NCBI RefSeq assembly: GCF_963677875.1
Contig: NZ_OY782564.1
Span: forward strand, 124,001-188,000
From: Thiomicrorhabdus sp.
GTDB taxonomy: Bacteria; Pseudomonadota; Gammaproteobacteria; Thiomicrospirales; Thiomicrospiraceae
DNA length: 64,000 nt
Reading direction: 5' to 3'
The position numbers and the translations under genes were made by a program. Of this stretch, positions 1 through 8,509 are shown piece by piece. Each line of letters opens with the position of its first letter. The first letter of the stretch is position 1. The notes under the pieces were generated by a model, which saw nothing but the letters and a program-made list of their open reading frames with translations, was not told the DNA's origin and did not search any database.

Positions 1-230
1 TCAATATTCTTGCCGTCCTGTCGGTTCCAGCCCTTCTGGCCCCCGGAGCTTTGGAAAAAGATGTCCTCTGGGTGGACTATCCCGTCATGCTCGGCTTTAC
101 GCTTCTTATGCTGATCCTTGCCCTGCCGCTACGCGGAAAAACCGAAATCGGCAAAACCAAAGGACTTTTACTTACCTCGCTGTTTGTGGCATATTTAGGC
201 TTGCTTTACGTTCGCTCGACCGGGGCGTAA
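1..230 (+). CDS. C-terminal fragment of a YrbG-like calcium/sodium exchanger
   Basis: An open frame enters from the left edge (codons from position 3) and stops with TAA at 228-230, giving about 75 residues. The fragment has two hydrophobic stretches, one around VMLGFTLLMLILALPL and one around GLLLTSLFVAYLGLLYV, separated by a short basic loop (RGKTEIGKTK). This matches the last two membrane helices of the YrbG/CaCA family of inner-membrane cation exchangers. Position supports the call, because yrbG precedes the kdsD-kdsC-lptCAB block in many gammaproteobacteria. Here kdsC follows after only 31 bases, so no kdsD lies between. The identification rests on a short tail and on context. Confidence 0.55.
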   Translation, partial: NILAVLSVPALLAPGALEKDVLWVDYPVMLGFTLLMLILALPLRGKTEIGKTKGLLLTSLFVAYLGLLYVRSTGA

Positions 231-261
231 CCCCTTTTCCCAATCCATTTCAGGTGATCCG

Positions 262-801
262 ATGAATTTTCCGCAACCGCTGGTGGACAAAGCCAGAAAA
301 ATCAAACTGCTGATTCTCGATATTGACGGTGTTATGACCGACAACAAGCTGATCTACAGCGATCAGGGGATTGAATTGAAAGCCTTCTACACCCGAGATG
401 GCCACGGCATGGTCATGCTGCAGAAAAGCGGGGTGGAAATCGGCATTATCACCGGACGCAAGTCACCTCTCATCGATAAACGCATGCGCGACCTGAAAGT
501 AAAACACGTCTATCAGGGCGTTCCGGATAAACTTCCGAGTTTTCAGGACCTGGTTTCGCGTCTGGGACTGGAACTCGACGAAATCGCTTATATCGGCGAC
601 GACATTCTCGACCTGCCGATTCTGATGCGGGTCGGTCTCAGTGTAACTCCGGCCGACGGAGACCCGGAAGTCAAATCCCGGGTCGATCACATTTCTGCGT
701 TCAGCGGTGGCAACGGCTGCGTTCGTGAGATGTGCGAACTGTTGATGAAAAGTCAGGAAACCTGGCAACAACACATGGATTTTTATCTGCGCGGCCTCTA
801 A
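262..801 (+). CDS. kdsC: 3-deoxy-D-manno-octulosonate 8-phosphate phosphatase KdsC
   Basis: This 179-residue HAD-family phosphatase removes phosphate from KDO 8-phosphate to give KDO for the LPS inner core. The nucleophile motif DIDGVMTD lies near residues 20-27, the GRKS segment (motif II region) near 65, and the GDDILDLPI acid motif near residues 113-121. All are characteristic of the C0-type HAD subfamily of KdsC, which has no cap domain and works as a tetramer. Length agrees with the family. The gene opens an LPS block with lptC, lptA and lptB downstream on the same strand. The ATG at 262 follows an AGGTGA ribosome site. Confidence 0.95.
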   Translation: MNFPQPLVDKARKIKLLILDIDGVMTDNKLIYSDQGIELKAFYTRDGHGMVMLQKSGVEIGIITGRKSPLIDKRMRDLKVKHVYQGVPDKLPSFQDLVSRLGLELDEIAYIGDDILDLPILMRVGLSVTPADGDPEVKSRVDHISAFSGGNGCVREMCELLMKSQETWQQHMDFYLRGL

Positions 802-937
802 CCGACGCACCCAATTCAGCGGCGAAAGTTCGACACCGCGGATTCGCGGTATAATTGTTTATTTGATTATTGAACATTCATGCAGATCGTTTTTTGAACA
901 CCCCTCTTCATAAAACGTCTCTCGATAGAGGTTATCC

Positions 938-1546
938 ATGTTCTCATCACATCTGGCGCTGTATTTATTCACTCTCGGTCTGGCAATCATCGCCATAGTC
1001 GTGCATCACCAGTTTGGGCCGAAAGCCCCTTCTACCGAGAAAACCGCAGAAATTCCGTTGGAAAACCAATATCAATGGCTGACGGAGCAAGCGACTCTCT
1101 GGCAATACCGAAGCGATCAACAAACCATTGTGCGAGCCGAAAAAATCGAATACACCGACAACGGCGAATACAGCAAATTAAGTGAGCCGGAACTGTACAT
1201 CGTCAACGAACGGGGAGTAACGGACATTCGCGCCAAAAAAGGCCTGACCGACCGCGGCCAAATTATCAGTCTGTCCGAAAACGTCGAAATGAAGCAATAT
1301 AACCAGCAATCTCCGGAACAGCTGCTCGGCACACTCAAGACTGAGCGTATTGAATATCACGGTCAACGCGATGTTCTGCAATCGCGCCAGAAAGTCACGA
1401 TCGAAAGCGAGTTTGGGACAACAGAAGCCATCGGTCTGGAAGCCGACCTAAAAAACGCAGAATACCGGTTGCTTTCACAGGTAAAAGCTACTTATCATAT
1501 GCAGTCACAGGGGAAAACACCTCCCCCGCCATCATCGACTCCTTAA
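938..1546 (+). CDS. lptC: LPS export protein LptC
   Basis: This 202-residue protein has a single N-terminal membrane anchor (about residues 5-23) followed by a periplasmic region rich in alternating polar and hydrophobic residues. That fits the LptC beta-jellyroll, which receives LPS from LptB2FG and hands it to LptA. Phrases such as SEPELYIVNERG and LLGTLKTERIEYHGQRDVLQSRQKVTIES are typical of the family. It lies between kdsC and lptA, the usual position. Its stop is 11 bases before lptA. The C terminus ends in a proline-rich tail (PPPPSS), which is somewhat longer than in E. coli. Confidence 0.88.
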   Translation: MFSSHLALYLFTLGLAIIAIVVHHQFGPKAPSTEKTAEIPLENQYQWLTEQATLWQYRSDQQTIVRAEKIEYTDNGEYSKLSEPELYIVNERGVTDIRAKKGLTDRGQIISLSENVEMKQYNQQSPEQLLGTLKTERIEYHGQRDVLQSRQKVTIESEFGTTEAIGLEADLKNAEYRLLSQVKATYHMQSQGKTPPPPSSTP

Positions 1547-1557
1547 AAGGTTCAGGA

Positions 1558-2058
1558 ATGCGAACACTTCACATGCTTCTCTTCTGCCTGGCAGCCATCA
1601 GCCAATCCGTTTATGCGGAAGAAAAGGACGAAAGCAAAACGCCGGTACAGATCGACGCCGACCGTCTGCAGGTCCTGGAGCAACAGGGAACCAGCATTTA
1701 TCAGGGACATGTCAATATCAAGCAGGGCAGCTTTGAACTCCGTGGCGACGAAGTGGAAGTCAAACATCCTGGAAACCAGCTCAACACCCTGATCGCGAAA
1801 GGACAACCCGCATCTTTTCAACGCTACCTGCGTGAAGAAAAAACACTGGTCAAAGGACGAGCACAGCAAATCATCTATGATGCCAAAAACCGCATCGTCA
1901 CTCTGAAAGGCAATGCGGAGATTGAGCAAAGCAGCAAACACAAAATCAGCGGGCCTGAACTGGTTTACGACATCCAGAATCAGACATTGCAGGCCAGTAG
2001 TCTCCCGAATCAGAAACAACGCATTTCCGTCACCCTGACCCCGGACAGCGGAAACTAA
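1558..2058 (+). CDS. lptA: LPS periplasmic bridge protein LptA
   Basis: This 166-residue protein starts with a signal peptide ([20 protein letters not shown], cleavage near residue 20). The mature part contains the OstA-like repeats that build the LptA jellyroll: [28 protein letters not shown] and [12 protein letters not shown] are visible elements. LptA oligomers span the periplasm between LptC and LptD. The lptA stop is separated from the lptB start by two bases, indicating one transcript and probable translational coupling. Confidence 0.93.
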   Translation: MRTLHMLLFCLAAISQSVYAEEKDESKTPVQIDADRLQVLEQQGTSIYQGHVNIKQGSFELRGDEVEVKHPGNQLNTLIAKGQPASFQRYLREEKTLVKGRAQQIIYDAKNRIVTLKGNAEIEQSSKHKISGPELVYDIQNQTLQASSLPNQKQRISVTLTPDSGN

Positions 2059-2060
2059 TA

Positions 2061-2783
2061 ATGGCTCATTTTTACGCACGTGGACTCGCCAAGAGTTATA
2101 AACAGCGCAAAGTCGTCACCAGTGTTGATCTGGATGTCTACAGCGGTCAGGTCGTAGGGCTTCTTGGCCCGAACGGAGCCGGCAAAACCACTACTTTTTA
2201 TATGATGACCGGTCTGGTCTCTAACGACGGCGGAGAAATCTTCCTGGACGAAGCCGAAATCAGCCAACTTGCCATCCACCAGAGAGCCCGATTGGGCATC
2301 GGCTATCTGCCGCAGGAAGCCTCGGTTTTCCGCAAATTGACCGTAACCGAAAACATTCTGGCGATTCTGGAGATGCGCCCGGAGCTGACAAGAGACCAAC
2401 GCAACGCTCTCTTCGAAAATCTGGTTGACGATCTGCAGATCGGCCATATTCTGCAACAACCCGGCCAAGCGCTTTCCGGTGGAGAACGCCGCCGAGTCGA
2501 AATTGCCCGCGCCCTGGCCATGCAACCCGATTTCATTCTCCTTGACGAGCCTTTCGCCGGCGTTGATCCGATCTCTGTCAAAGACATTCAAAACATCATT
2601 CGCCACCTTAAAGACAAAGGAATCGGGGTACTGATTACCGATCACAATGTCCGCGAAACCCTTGGGGTATGCGACGCGGCCTATATCCTTCATGCAGGCA
2701 CCATTCTCGCTTCGGGTTCGCCTGCCGAAATCCTTTCAAACCCTGATGTCAAGCGGGTTTACCTGGGTGAAGACTTTAAATAG
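2061..2783 (+). CDS. lptB: LPS export ABC transporter ATPase LptB
   Basis: This 240-residue cytoplasmic ATPase powers LPS extraction from the inner membrane together with LptF and LptG, encoded at 44407-46598. All ABC motifs are present: Walker [10 protein letters not shown] (about residues 36-44), the Q-loop region near residue 90, signature LSGGERRR, Walker [13 protein letters not shown], and the switch histidine in ITDHNVRET. Length and sequence are standard. In many gammaproteobacteria rpoN follows lptB directly; here hpf comes next, after a 207-base gap. Confidence 0.97.
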   Translation: MAHFYARGLAKSYKQRKVVTSVDLDVYSGQVVGLLGPNGAGKTTTFYMMTGLVSNDGGEIFLDEAEISQLAIHQRARLGIGYLPQEASVFRKLTVTENILAILEMRPELTRDQRNALFENLVDDLQIGHILQQPGQALSGGERRRVEIARALAMQPDFILLDEPFAGVDPISVKDIQNIIRHLKDKGIGVLITDHNVRETLGVCDAAYILHAGTILASGSPAEILSNPDVKRVYLGEDFK

Positions 2784-2888
2784 CCTCAAATTTTCAACAC
2801 GAAAAAATGGCTTTTCTTAACCCAAATCATGGATTCAAACTTTCTCCAGCCTTTCTGCAATCGCGCCTCTTTTTTTTCTTATTTCGGG

Positions 2889-2897
2889 TGGTATACT
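2889..2897 (+). promoter_or_regulatory. Candidate extended -10 promoter of hpf
   Basis: The string TGGTATACT in the lptB-hpf gap matches an extended -10 element (TGn plus TATACT). No convincing -35 hexamer precedes it, which is tolerated in extended -10 promoters. It lies about 95 bases before hpf and would explain separate expression of hpf from the lpt genes. Confidence 0.35.
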
Positions 2898-2990
2898 GAA
2901 ATTGAAGCAGGTCAAACCTCACTTCGAAATCGAGTCGAATCTGCCTACGTCACACTGATCGCAAATCACAAAAAATAAAGGAGCGATACT

Positions 2991-3320
2991 ATGCAAATCA
3001 ATATCACTGGCCACCACATCGACATCACTGACGCACTTCGCGGTTACGTTTCCGAGAAAATGGAGAAATTGAAAAGACATTTTGATCACGTTACCAATGT
3101 TCATGTTATCTTGACGGTTTCGAAACAGAACCAGAAAGCCGAAGCGAATGTTCATGTATCTGGCGCGGATTTGTTCGCTCAACACGAAACCGAAGACATG
3201 TATGCATCCATTGATGCATTAGTCGACAAACTGGATCGTCAAATCATCAAACACAAAGAAAAAGTCAGCGACCACCGTCAAAAATCAGGTGGCGTAAAAA
3301 ATATGGGAGCCGAAGCGTAA
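2991..3320 (+). CDS. hpf: Ribosome hibernation promoting factor (HPF/RaiA family)
   Basis: This 109-residue protein belongs to the sigma-54 modulation/HPF family. It has the compact beta-alpha fold hallmarks: MQINITGHHIDITDALRGYV at the N terminus, then KMEKLKRHFDHVTNVHVIL, then a nucleic-acid-binding basic face ending in LDRQIIKHKEKVSDHR. HPF binds the 30S decoding centre in stationary phase and promotes formation of inactive 100S ribosomes. The length is the short-HPF class. A good ribosome site (AAAGGAG) precedes the ATG, and an intrinsic terminator follows at 3342-3371. Confidence 0.92.
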   Translation: MQINITGHHIDITDALRGYVSEKMEKLKRHFDHVTNVHVILTVSKQNQKAEANVHVSGADLFAQHETEDMYASIDALVDKLDRQIIKHKEKVSDHRQKSGGVKNMGAEA

Positions 3321-3341
3321 TCACTTCAGCATTCCCCCACT

Positions 3342-3371
3342 AAAAATGCCCCGTTTATCGGGGCATTTTTT
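3342..3371 (+). terminator. Intrinsic terminator after hpf
   Basis: The stem AAAAATGCCCCG pairs with CGGGGCATTTTT around a short loop (TTTAT), and the T-run completes a classical rho-independent terminator 21 bases after the hpf stop. Confidence 0.9.
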
Positions 3372-3553
3372 CATCCGGACGCCTCCGGTTTCCCGCTCGC
3401 AACCACCAAGAAACCCACCGCATTAAACTTGATAAAAAAAGGTCATAAATCCCCCCGCACGGCTTGTTAGAATACTCTACAATACATCGAGTAAAGCGCT
3501 GCCAGCCTCCTGGTTTCTCATGCAACTCGCACCCTTCAACCTCAAGGTACGAT

Positions 3554-4912
3554 ATGAGCCAAAACAATCCGAACATCGACAAAGCCAAACTGACAGAAGA
3601 TTTGTTAAACGCCGTCTCGAAAGGCGATCTTGACCAGATCAGCGCACTTTTCTCGCACCTCGTTCCCGAAGAAATTGCCGAAATGCTGGAAGCGACGCCG
3701 TCGAAAGAGCGTCAGATTCTCTGGCAAGCGATTGAAACGGAAAGACAAGGGGAAATTCTTACCCACACCAACGAAGAAGTTCGAGCCAGCCTTCTTACCA
3801 CGTTGGAAAGCCATGAAATTGCCGGACTGGCCGAAGAGCTTGAAACCGATGACATCGTCGATATCGCCCAATCTCTTAAACCCGAAGACCAGGCTGCATT
3901 ACTCTCCTCACTTGATGAACAAGAGCGAACCGCTGTCGAAACCGCTCTATCCTTCCCGGAAGACACTGCCGGGGGACTGATGAGTACCGACTTCATTTCG
4001 GTGCGTGCTGACATCTCTCTCGATGTTGTCCTTCGTTACCTGCGTCAACTGGGCTCACTGCCCTCCTCGACCACCACACTTTTTGTCCGGGATCGTGATG
4101 ACCATTATGTCGGCACCTTGAAAATCACCAACCTTCTGATTCACGATGGAGAAACGCTGGTAGAAGAACTGGTCGATACACACATTCCGGCAGTACGTGC
4201 TTACTTGCCGGCAAAAACCGTTGCCCACCTTTTTGAGAAAAACGATTTGATTTCAGCTCCGGTCGTCAATGATAAAAACCAAATTCTCGGTCGCGTAACC
4301 ATCGATGACGTCGTTGATATCATTCGTGAAGAAGCCGAACATGCACAGATGGCCAGCGCCGGTCTGGACGAAGACGAGGATATCTTCGCCCCGGCCACCC
4401 GTTCAGCCAAACGAAGAACCTTCTGGCTCGGTATCAATCTGCTGACCGCTATTTTCGCTTCCATCGTCATCGGCCTGTTCGATGCATCCATCGAAAAAGT
4501 CGTCGCCCTTGCCGTCCTGATGCCGATCATTGCCAGCATGGGCGGCATAGCAGGTACTCAGACCGCCACCATCGTCATTCGCGCACTGGCAACCGGCAAG
4601 CTGGCCAAAAGCAACAGTCGTTCACTCTTGATCAAAGAGACCACTGTTGGTCTTTTTAACGGACTTATCTGGGCACTGCTCACGGGAAGCGCTGTTTTAC
4701 TCTGGTTTCAGGACACCGCTTTAAGCGCCATTTTTGCCACGGCAATGCTAATCAATCTGATTGCCGCCGCCTTTGCCGGAGCCATGATCCCGCTCATTCT
4801 GCAACGTATGAAAATCGATCCGGCTCTGGCATCCGGCCTGATGCTGACCACTGTTACCGATTCGCTTGGCTTCTTCGTCTTCCTTGGATTAGCTACTGTC
4901 GTACTGCTTTAA
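3554..4912 (+). CDS. mgtE: Magnesium channel MgtE
   Basis: This 452-residue inner-membrane Mg2+ channel has the family's domain order. A helical N domain (about residues 15-130) ends in SFPEDTAGGLMSTDF, a segment typical of the junction. Two CBS domains follow (about 135-255; VGTLKITNLL and ILGRVTIDDVVDII), and then a membrane domain of five helices (about 285-452) containing MPIIASMGGIAGTQTATIVIR. Mg2+ binding by the N and CBS domains closes the pore in characterised homologues. The ATG at 3554 is preferred over upstream in-frame codons because AAGGT precedes it and the protein then has family length. Confidence 0.93.
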   Translation: MSQNNPNIDKAKLTEDLLNAVSKGDLDQISALFSHLVPEEIAEMLEATPSKERQILWQAIETERQGEILTHTNEEVRASLLTTLESHEIAGLAEELETDDIVDIAQSLKPEDQAALLSSLDEQERTAVETALSFPEDTAGGLMSTDFISVRADISLDVVLRYLRQLGSLPSSTTTLFVRDRDDHYVGTLKITNLLIHDGETLVEELVDTHIPAVRAYLPAKTVAHLFEKNDLISAPVVNDKNQILGRVTIDDVVDIIREEAEHAQMASAGLDEDEDIFAPATRSAKRRTFWLGINLLTAIFASIVIGLFDASIEKVVALAVLMPIIASMGGIAGTQTATIVIRALATGKLAKSNSRSLLIKETTVGLFNGLIWALLTGSAVLLWFQDTALSAIFATAMLINLIAAAFAGAMIPLILQRMKIDPALASGLMLTTVTDSLGFFVFLGLATVVLL

Positions 4913-5049
4913 AAAAAGCACCTCCAACCTTGAATAAACATTGCAAACAGCGTGGAAGTTTATTTTCCGCGCTTGTAATGGCCGACCAACTGACATAGCA
5001 TTATGCTCAAAGAAACTTCCAATTTTCCATTCATTCCGGAGAACAGACA

Positions 5050-5694
5050 ATGACTCGAAAATCCATACTGGCAGCCATATTGGCAACGACAGCCACCCTA
5101 AACCTGGCAGGGTGCGGAACCGCTCAGACAAAAGAAGAACAGGAAACCGAAAAGAACGTTCTGACTGCCGTTGCGGCAATCGGAGGCGTATTGGCAGCAA
5201 ACGCCCTTGGCATGGACAACAATGCTGGTAAAGCCGTTGTCGGCGTCATCGCCGGCGTCACAGCCCGAAAAGTCTACGAAGAAGTCAACCAGGATACCGC
5301 AAACGATCCAAATACCGATGTAGAAGCGGTTCAGATCAACGGTCAGGAGTACATTCAGGTTAACGTAAAAGACGTTAACTTCCGTAAAGGCTCTGCCCAG
5401 CTTGATCCAGAAGAATTAAGCCGCTTGGTTCCGGTGCTTAACACCCTGAAAAAACACCCGAACACCCGCGTCCACATTGAAGGTCATACCGACTCTGACG
5501 GTACGGAATCCTTCAACCAGCAACTGTCGGAAAATCGCGCCAAAAACGTTGCCATGTATCTGATCAATAACGGCATCAGTTCAAGCCGAATTGTGACTTA
5601 CGGCTACGGCGAAACCCGTCCAATTGCCAGCAATGCCACAGCAGAAGGCAAACGCATGAATCGTCGCGTCACTTTCCTGATCAGCGAAATCTGA
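5050..5694 (+). CDS. OmpA-domain outer-membrane lipoprotein (YiaD-like)
   Basis: This 214-residue protein has a lipoprotein signal peptide with lipobox LAGC, cysteine near residue 22. A small glycine/alanine-rich segment (AAIGGVLAANALGMDNNAGKAVVGVIAGV) follows, resembling a glycine zipper. An OmpA C-terminal domain occupies about residues 105-214, with peptidoglycan-binding motifs IEGHTDSDGTESFNQQLSENRA and RMNRRVTFLI. It probably anchors the outer membrane to peptidoglycan. This arrangement resembles E. coli YiaD. A bidirectional terminator separates it from convergent prfC. Confidence 0.85.
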   Translation: MTRKSILAAILATTATLNLAGCGTAQTKEEQETEKNVLTAVAAIGGVLAANALGMDNNAGKAVVGVIAGVTARKVYEEVNQDTANDPNTDVEAVQINGQEYIQVNVKDVNFRKGSAQLDPEELSRLVPVLNTLKKHPNTRVHIEGHTDSDGTESFNQQLSENRAKNVAMYLINNGISSSRIVTYGYGETRPIASNATAEGKRMNRRVTFLISEI

Positions 5695-5740
5695 TTCGTA
5701 CAATCGGCTCCATTTTCCTGCCGGTTAGAACAGAACCGAC

Positions 5741-5777
5741 AAAAAAGCCCGACACCATTCCGGTTCGGGCTTTTTTT
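5741..5777. terminator. Bidirectional terminator between the OmpA lipoprotein gene and prfC
   Basis: AAAAAAGCCCGA pairs with TTCGGGCTTTTTT across a short loop. A-run and T-run flank both sides, so it can end transcription from the lipoprotein gene (+) and prfC (-). Confidence 0.88.
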
Positions 5778-5803
5778 ATGCTGTGATTTAAAGCGCTGCG
5801 AAC

Positions 5804-7378
5804 TTAATGCTCTCGCGTGGCGACAAACTGCAAATTTGGCCAACGCTCTTCCGTCAAACTCAGATTCACTCTGGTCGGTGCTATGTACACCAGCTGATCG
5901 GCAGCATCATAAGCGACATTTTCCCGCACCTTGTCGGTAAACTTGTCGATCTCCGCCTTGTCGCCGATCACCCAGCGGGCTGTGGTTACATTGACCGGTT
6001 CAAAAAGACAGGTCACGTTATATTCGTCTTTCAAACGCTGGGCGACCACTTCAAACTGCAGCACACCAACCGCTCCGAGAATTAAATCGTTGTTATTGAC
6101 CGGACGGAACAATTGCGTCGCCCCTTCCTCGGAAAGCTGGGTCAATCCTTTCTGCAGAGCCTTCATTTTCATCGGGTCTTTCAATTGCGCACGACGGAAA
6201 AGCTCAGGAGCAAAATTCGGAATACCGGTGAACTTCAACTCTTCGCCCTGGGTAAACGTATCACCGATTTTAATCGTTCCATGATTATGCAAACCGATAA
6301 TATCGCCGGGATAAGCCTCTTCCGCATGGTCACGCTTATTCGCCAGGAAAGTAATCGCCTTGGAAATTTTCACCTCCTTGCCAATTCTTACATGCTTCAG
6401 TTTCATACCGGCCTCGTACTTACCGGAAACAACGCGCATAAACGCCACACGGTCACGGTGCGCCGGATCCATATTCGCCTGAATTTTGAATACAAAACCG
6501 GTCATTTTCTCTTCATTGGCATCGACAAACCGATCTTCGGTATCACGTCCCTTCGGCGCCGGAGCATAAAGAGCAAATCCGTCAAGCAACTCTTGGAGAC
6601 CGAAATTATTCACCGCCGAACCGAAGAATACGGGCGTCAGTTCACCGGCCAGAAACAGTTCCAAATCGAACTCGTGACTGGCGCCGCGCACCAACTCGAT
6701 CTCTTCACGCAACTCCTCTGCCTGATCGCCAAGCAACTCGTCCAATCTTGGATTATCCAGACCTTCGATCAGTTCGCCAGAAGAGGCTTTCTGCCCATCA
6801 GCCTGTGCAAACAAACGTACGCTATCGTTATACAGGTGATAAATGCCTTTAAAACGCTTCCCCATACCGATCGGCCAGGTCATTGGCGCGCAGGCAATCT
6901 TCAAAACATCTTCGACTTCATCCAGCAAATCGATCGGATCTTTCCCTTCCCGGTCAAGCTTGTTAATGAAAGTCAGAATCGGGGTGGTGCGCAAACGGCA
7001 CACTTCCATCAGCTTAATCGTTCGATCCTCGACCCCTTTGGCAACATCGATGACCATCAGCGCCGAGTCGACTGCGGTCAAGACCCGATAGGTATCCTCC
7101 GAAAAGTCCTCATGCCCTGGAGTATCGAGGAGGTTCATCATTACGTCGTTATAAGGAAACTGCATAACCGAGGAAGCAACGGAAATACCGCGTTCCTGCT
7201 CCATCTTCATCCAGTCGGATGTCGCCCCACGGTCAGTTTTGCGACTTTTTACCGCACCGGCCATCTGAATCGCTCCACCGTACAGGAGCAACTTTTCCGT
7301 TACCGTCGTCTTACCGGCATCAGGGTGAGAAATAATCGCAAAAGTTCTGCGCTTACTGGTTTCTAACATTAAAGACAT
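5804..7378 (-). CDS. prfC: Peptide chain release factor 3 (RF3)
   Basis: This 524-residue translational GTPase recycles RF1/RF2 from the ribosome after peptide release. The G1 loop SHPDAGKTT (about residues 18-26), the RGISVASSV switch segment, the DTPGHEDF G3 motif and the FINKLDRE G4 motif are all present, followed by the RF3-specific domains II and III (for example [18 protein letters not shown]). Length matches E. coli RF3 (529). It stands alone, 110 bases downstream of secF with a hairpin between. Confidence 0.96.
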   Translation of the reverse strand: MSLMLETSKRRTFAIISHPDAGKTTVTEKLLLYGGAIQMAGAVKSRKTDRGATSDWMKMEQERGISVASSVMQFPYNDVMMNLLDTPGHEDFSEDTYRVLTAVDSALMVIDVAKGVEDRTIKLMEVCRLRTTPILTFINKLDREGKDPIDLLDEVEDVLKIACAPMTWPIGMGKRFKGIYHLYNDSVRLFAQADGQKASSGELIEGLDNPRLDELLGDQAEELREEIELVRGASHEFDLELFLAGELTPVFFGSAVNNFGLQELLDGFALYAPAPKGRDTEDRFVDANEEKMTGFVFKIQANMDPAHRDRVAFMRVVSGKYEAGMKLKHVRIGKEVKISKAITFLANKRDHAEEAYPGDIIGLHNHGTIKIGDTFTQGEELKFTGIPNFAPELFRRAQLKDPMKMKALQKGLTQLSEEGATQLFRPVNNNDLILGAVGVLQFEVVAQRLKDEYNVTCLFEPVNVTTARWVIGDKAEIDKFTDKVRENVAYDAADQLVYIAPTRVNLSLTEERWPNLQFVATREH

Positions 7379-7434
7379 TTCTTATTCTCAAAATACTATG
7401 GCAAAACCCGCGTTTTGCTCTCATGACAATCAAC

Positions 7435-7468
7435 AAAGCCGACAGGCTCATGCGAGCAAGTCGGCTTT
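7435..7468 (-). terminator. Hairpin after secF
   Basis: AAAGCCGAC and GTCGGCTTT form a nine-pair stem whose loop holds a second small hairpin (GCTC/GAGC). It lies 20 bases beyond the secF stop and probably ends the secDF transcript, although the minus-strand T-run is short. Confidence 0.6.
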
Positions 7469-7487
7469 TGTGGATCAATTGAATCGA

Positions 7488-8498
7488 TCAGGACTGTTTA
7501 TTGGCGGCTTCACGAGCCTCACGACGCGCTTCCTGCTCAAGGAAGATTCTTTGCAGCTCCGCTTCTTCGGCTTCGTCATCCCGCTCTTCTTTCGGCGCCT
7601 TCATCAAATCTTCTTTCGAGACACCCAGAAGAATCGCGATGGCGCTGGCAACATAGGTTGACGAATAGGTCCCGACAACAATCCCGACAATCAGAGCTGC
7701 GGCAAAACCGTGAATGACTTCTCCACCCAGGAAAAACAACGCCAGCAAAACCAGCAAGGTTGTCAGGGAAGTCATAATGGTACGCGCCAACATCTGATTG
7801 ACCGCAATATTGGTCACGGTAACCGCATCACCTTCGCGCATGGTACGGAAGTTTTCACGTACCCGGTCGAAAACAACAATCGTATCATTCAGAGAATAAC
7901 CGATTACGGCAAGAATCGCAGCCAGAACCGTCAGATCAAACTGCATCTGCGTCCAGGCGAAAACACCGACGGTAATAATTACATCATGCACCAAAGCCGC
8001 TACCGAGCCGACCGAAAAACGCCACTCAAAACGCAAAGCGACATAAATCAAAATCCCGAACAAGGCATAGAGTACCGCCAAAGCACCATCTTCCGTCAGT
8101 TCATCGCCGACCTGTGGCCCGACAAACTCAACCCGACGCAAGGTAATTTCTTCGTCACTGGAAGCATTTAACGCATCCATAACCTGATTACTCAACTGGG
8201 CAGAATTCATCCCGTCGCGCGGCGCAATGCGAATCAAAACATCTTCAGCGGAACCAAAATGCTGCGCGACCGCTTCATCAAAACCGGCTTCGGCCAGATG
8301 TTTGCGTAAGGTCGGCAATTCGACCGCCTGAGGATAAGAAACCTCAATCAGGGTTCCCCCCGTGAAATCAATCCCGAAATTCAGGCCTTTCAACCACAGA
8401 CCGGCAAACGAGCCGACGATCAGAACCAGCGAAACCACCATCGCCAGATAGCGCTGTCCCATGAAATTAATATTGGTTGTTTGTACTTCGTTACTCAT
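7488..8498 (-). CDS. secF: Protein translocase subunit SecF
   Basis: This 336-residue RND-family membrane protein works with SecD and YajC to pull preproteins through SecYEG using the proton gradient. It has the first membrane helix near residues 14-34 and the conserved FGIDFTGGTLIEV segment. A periplasmic P4-type domain follows, then five C-terminal helices with the VIGYSLNDTIVVFDRVRE signature. The ATG at 8498 (MSNEV) is chosen over a TTG three codons upstream because AGGG lies about nine bases before it. The C terminus is long and charged. secD ends 11 bases upstream. Confidence 0.95.
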   Translation of the reverse strand: MSNEVQTTNINFMGQRYLAMVVSLVLIVGSFAGLWLKGLNFGIDFTGGTLIEVSYPQAVELPTLRKHLAEAGFDEAVAQHFGSAEDVLIRIAPRDGMNSAQLSNQVMDALNASSDEEITLRRVEFVGPQVGDELTEDGALAVLYALFGILIYVALRFEWRFSVGSVAALVHDVIITVGVFAWTQMQFDLTVLAAILAVIGYSLNDTIVVFDRVRENFRTMREGDAVTVTNIAVNQMLARTIMTSLTTLLVLLALFFLGGEVIHGFAAALIVGIVVGTYSSTYVASAIAILLGVSKEDLMKAPKEERDDEAEEAELQRIFLEQEARREAREAANKQS

Positions 8499-8509
8499 TA
8501 GATCCAACC

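Noticed and set aside
6113..7366. Long plus-strand open frame (417 codons) opposite prfC
   Set aside because: It lies wholly within the RF3 coding region, its translation has no recognisable domain, and RF3 is unmistakable on the other strand.
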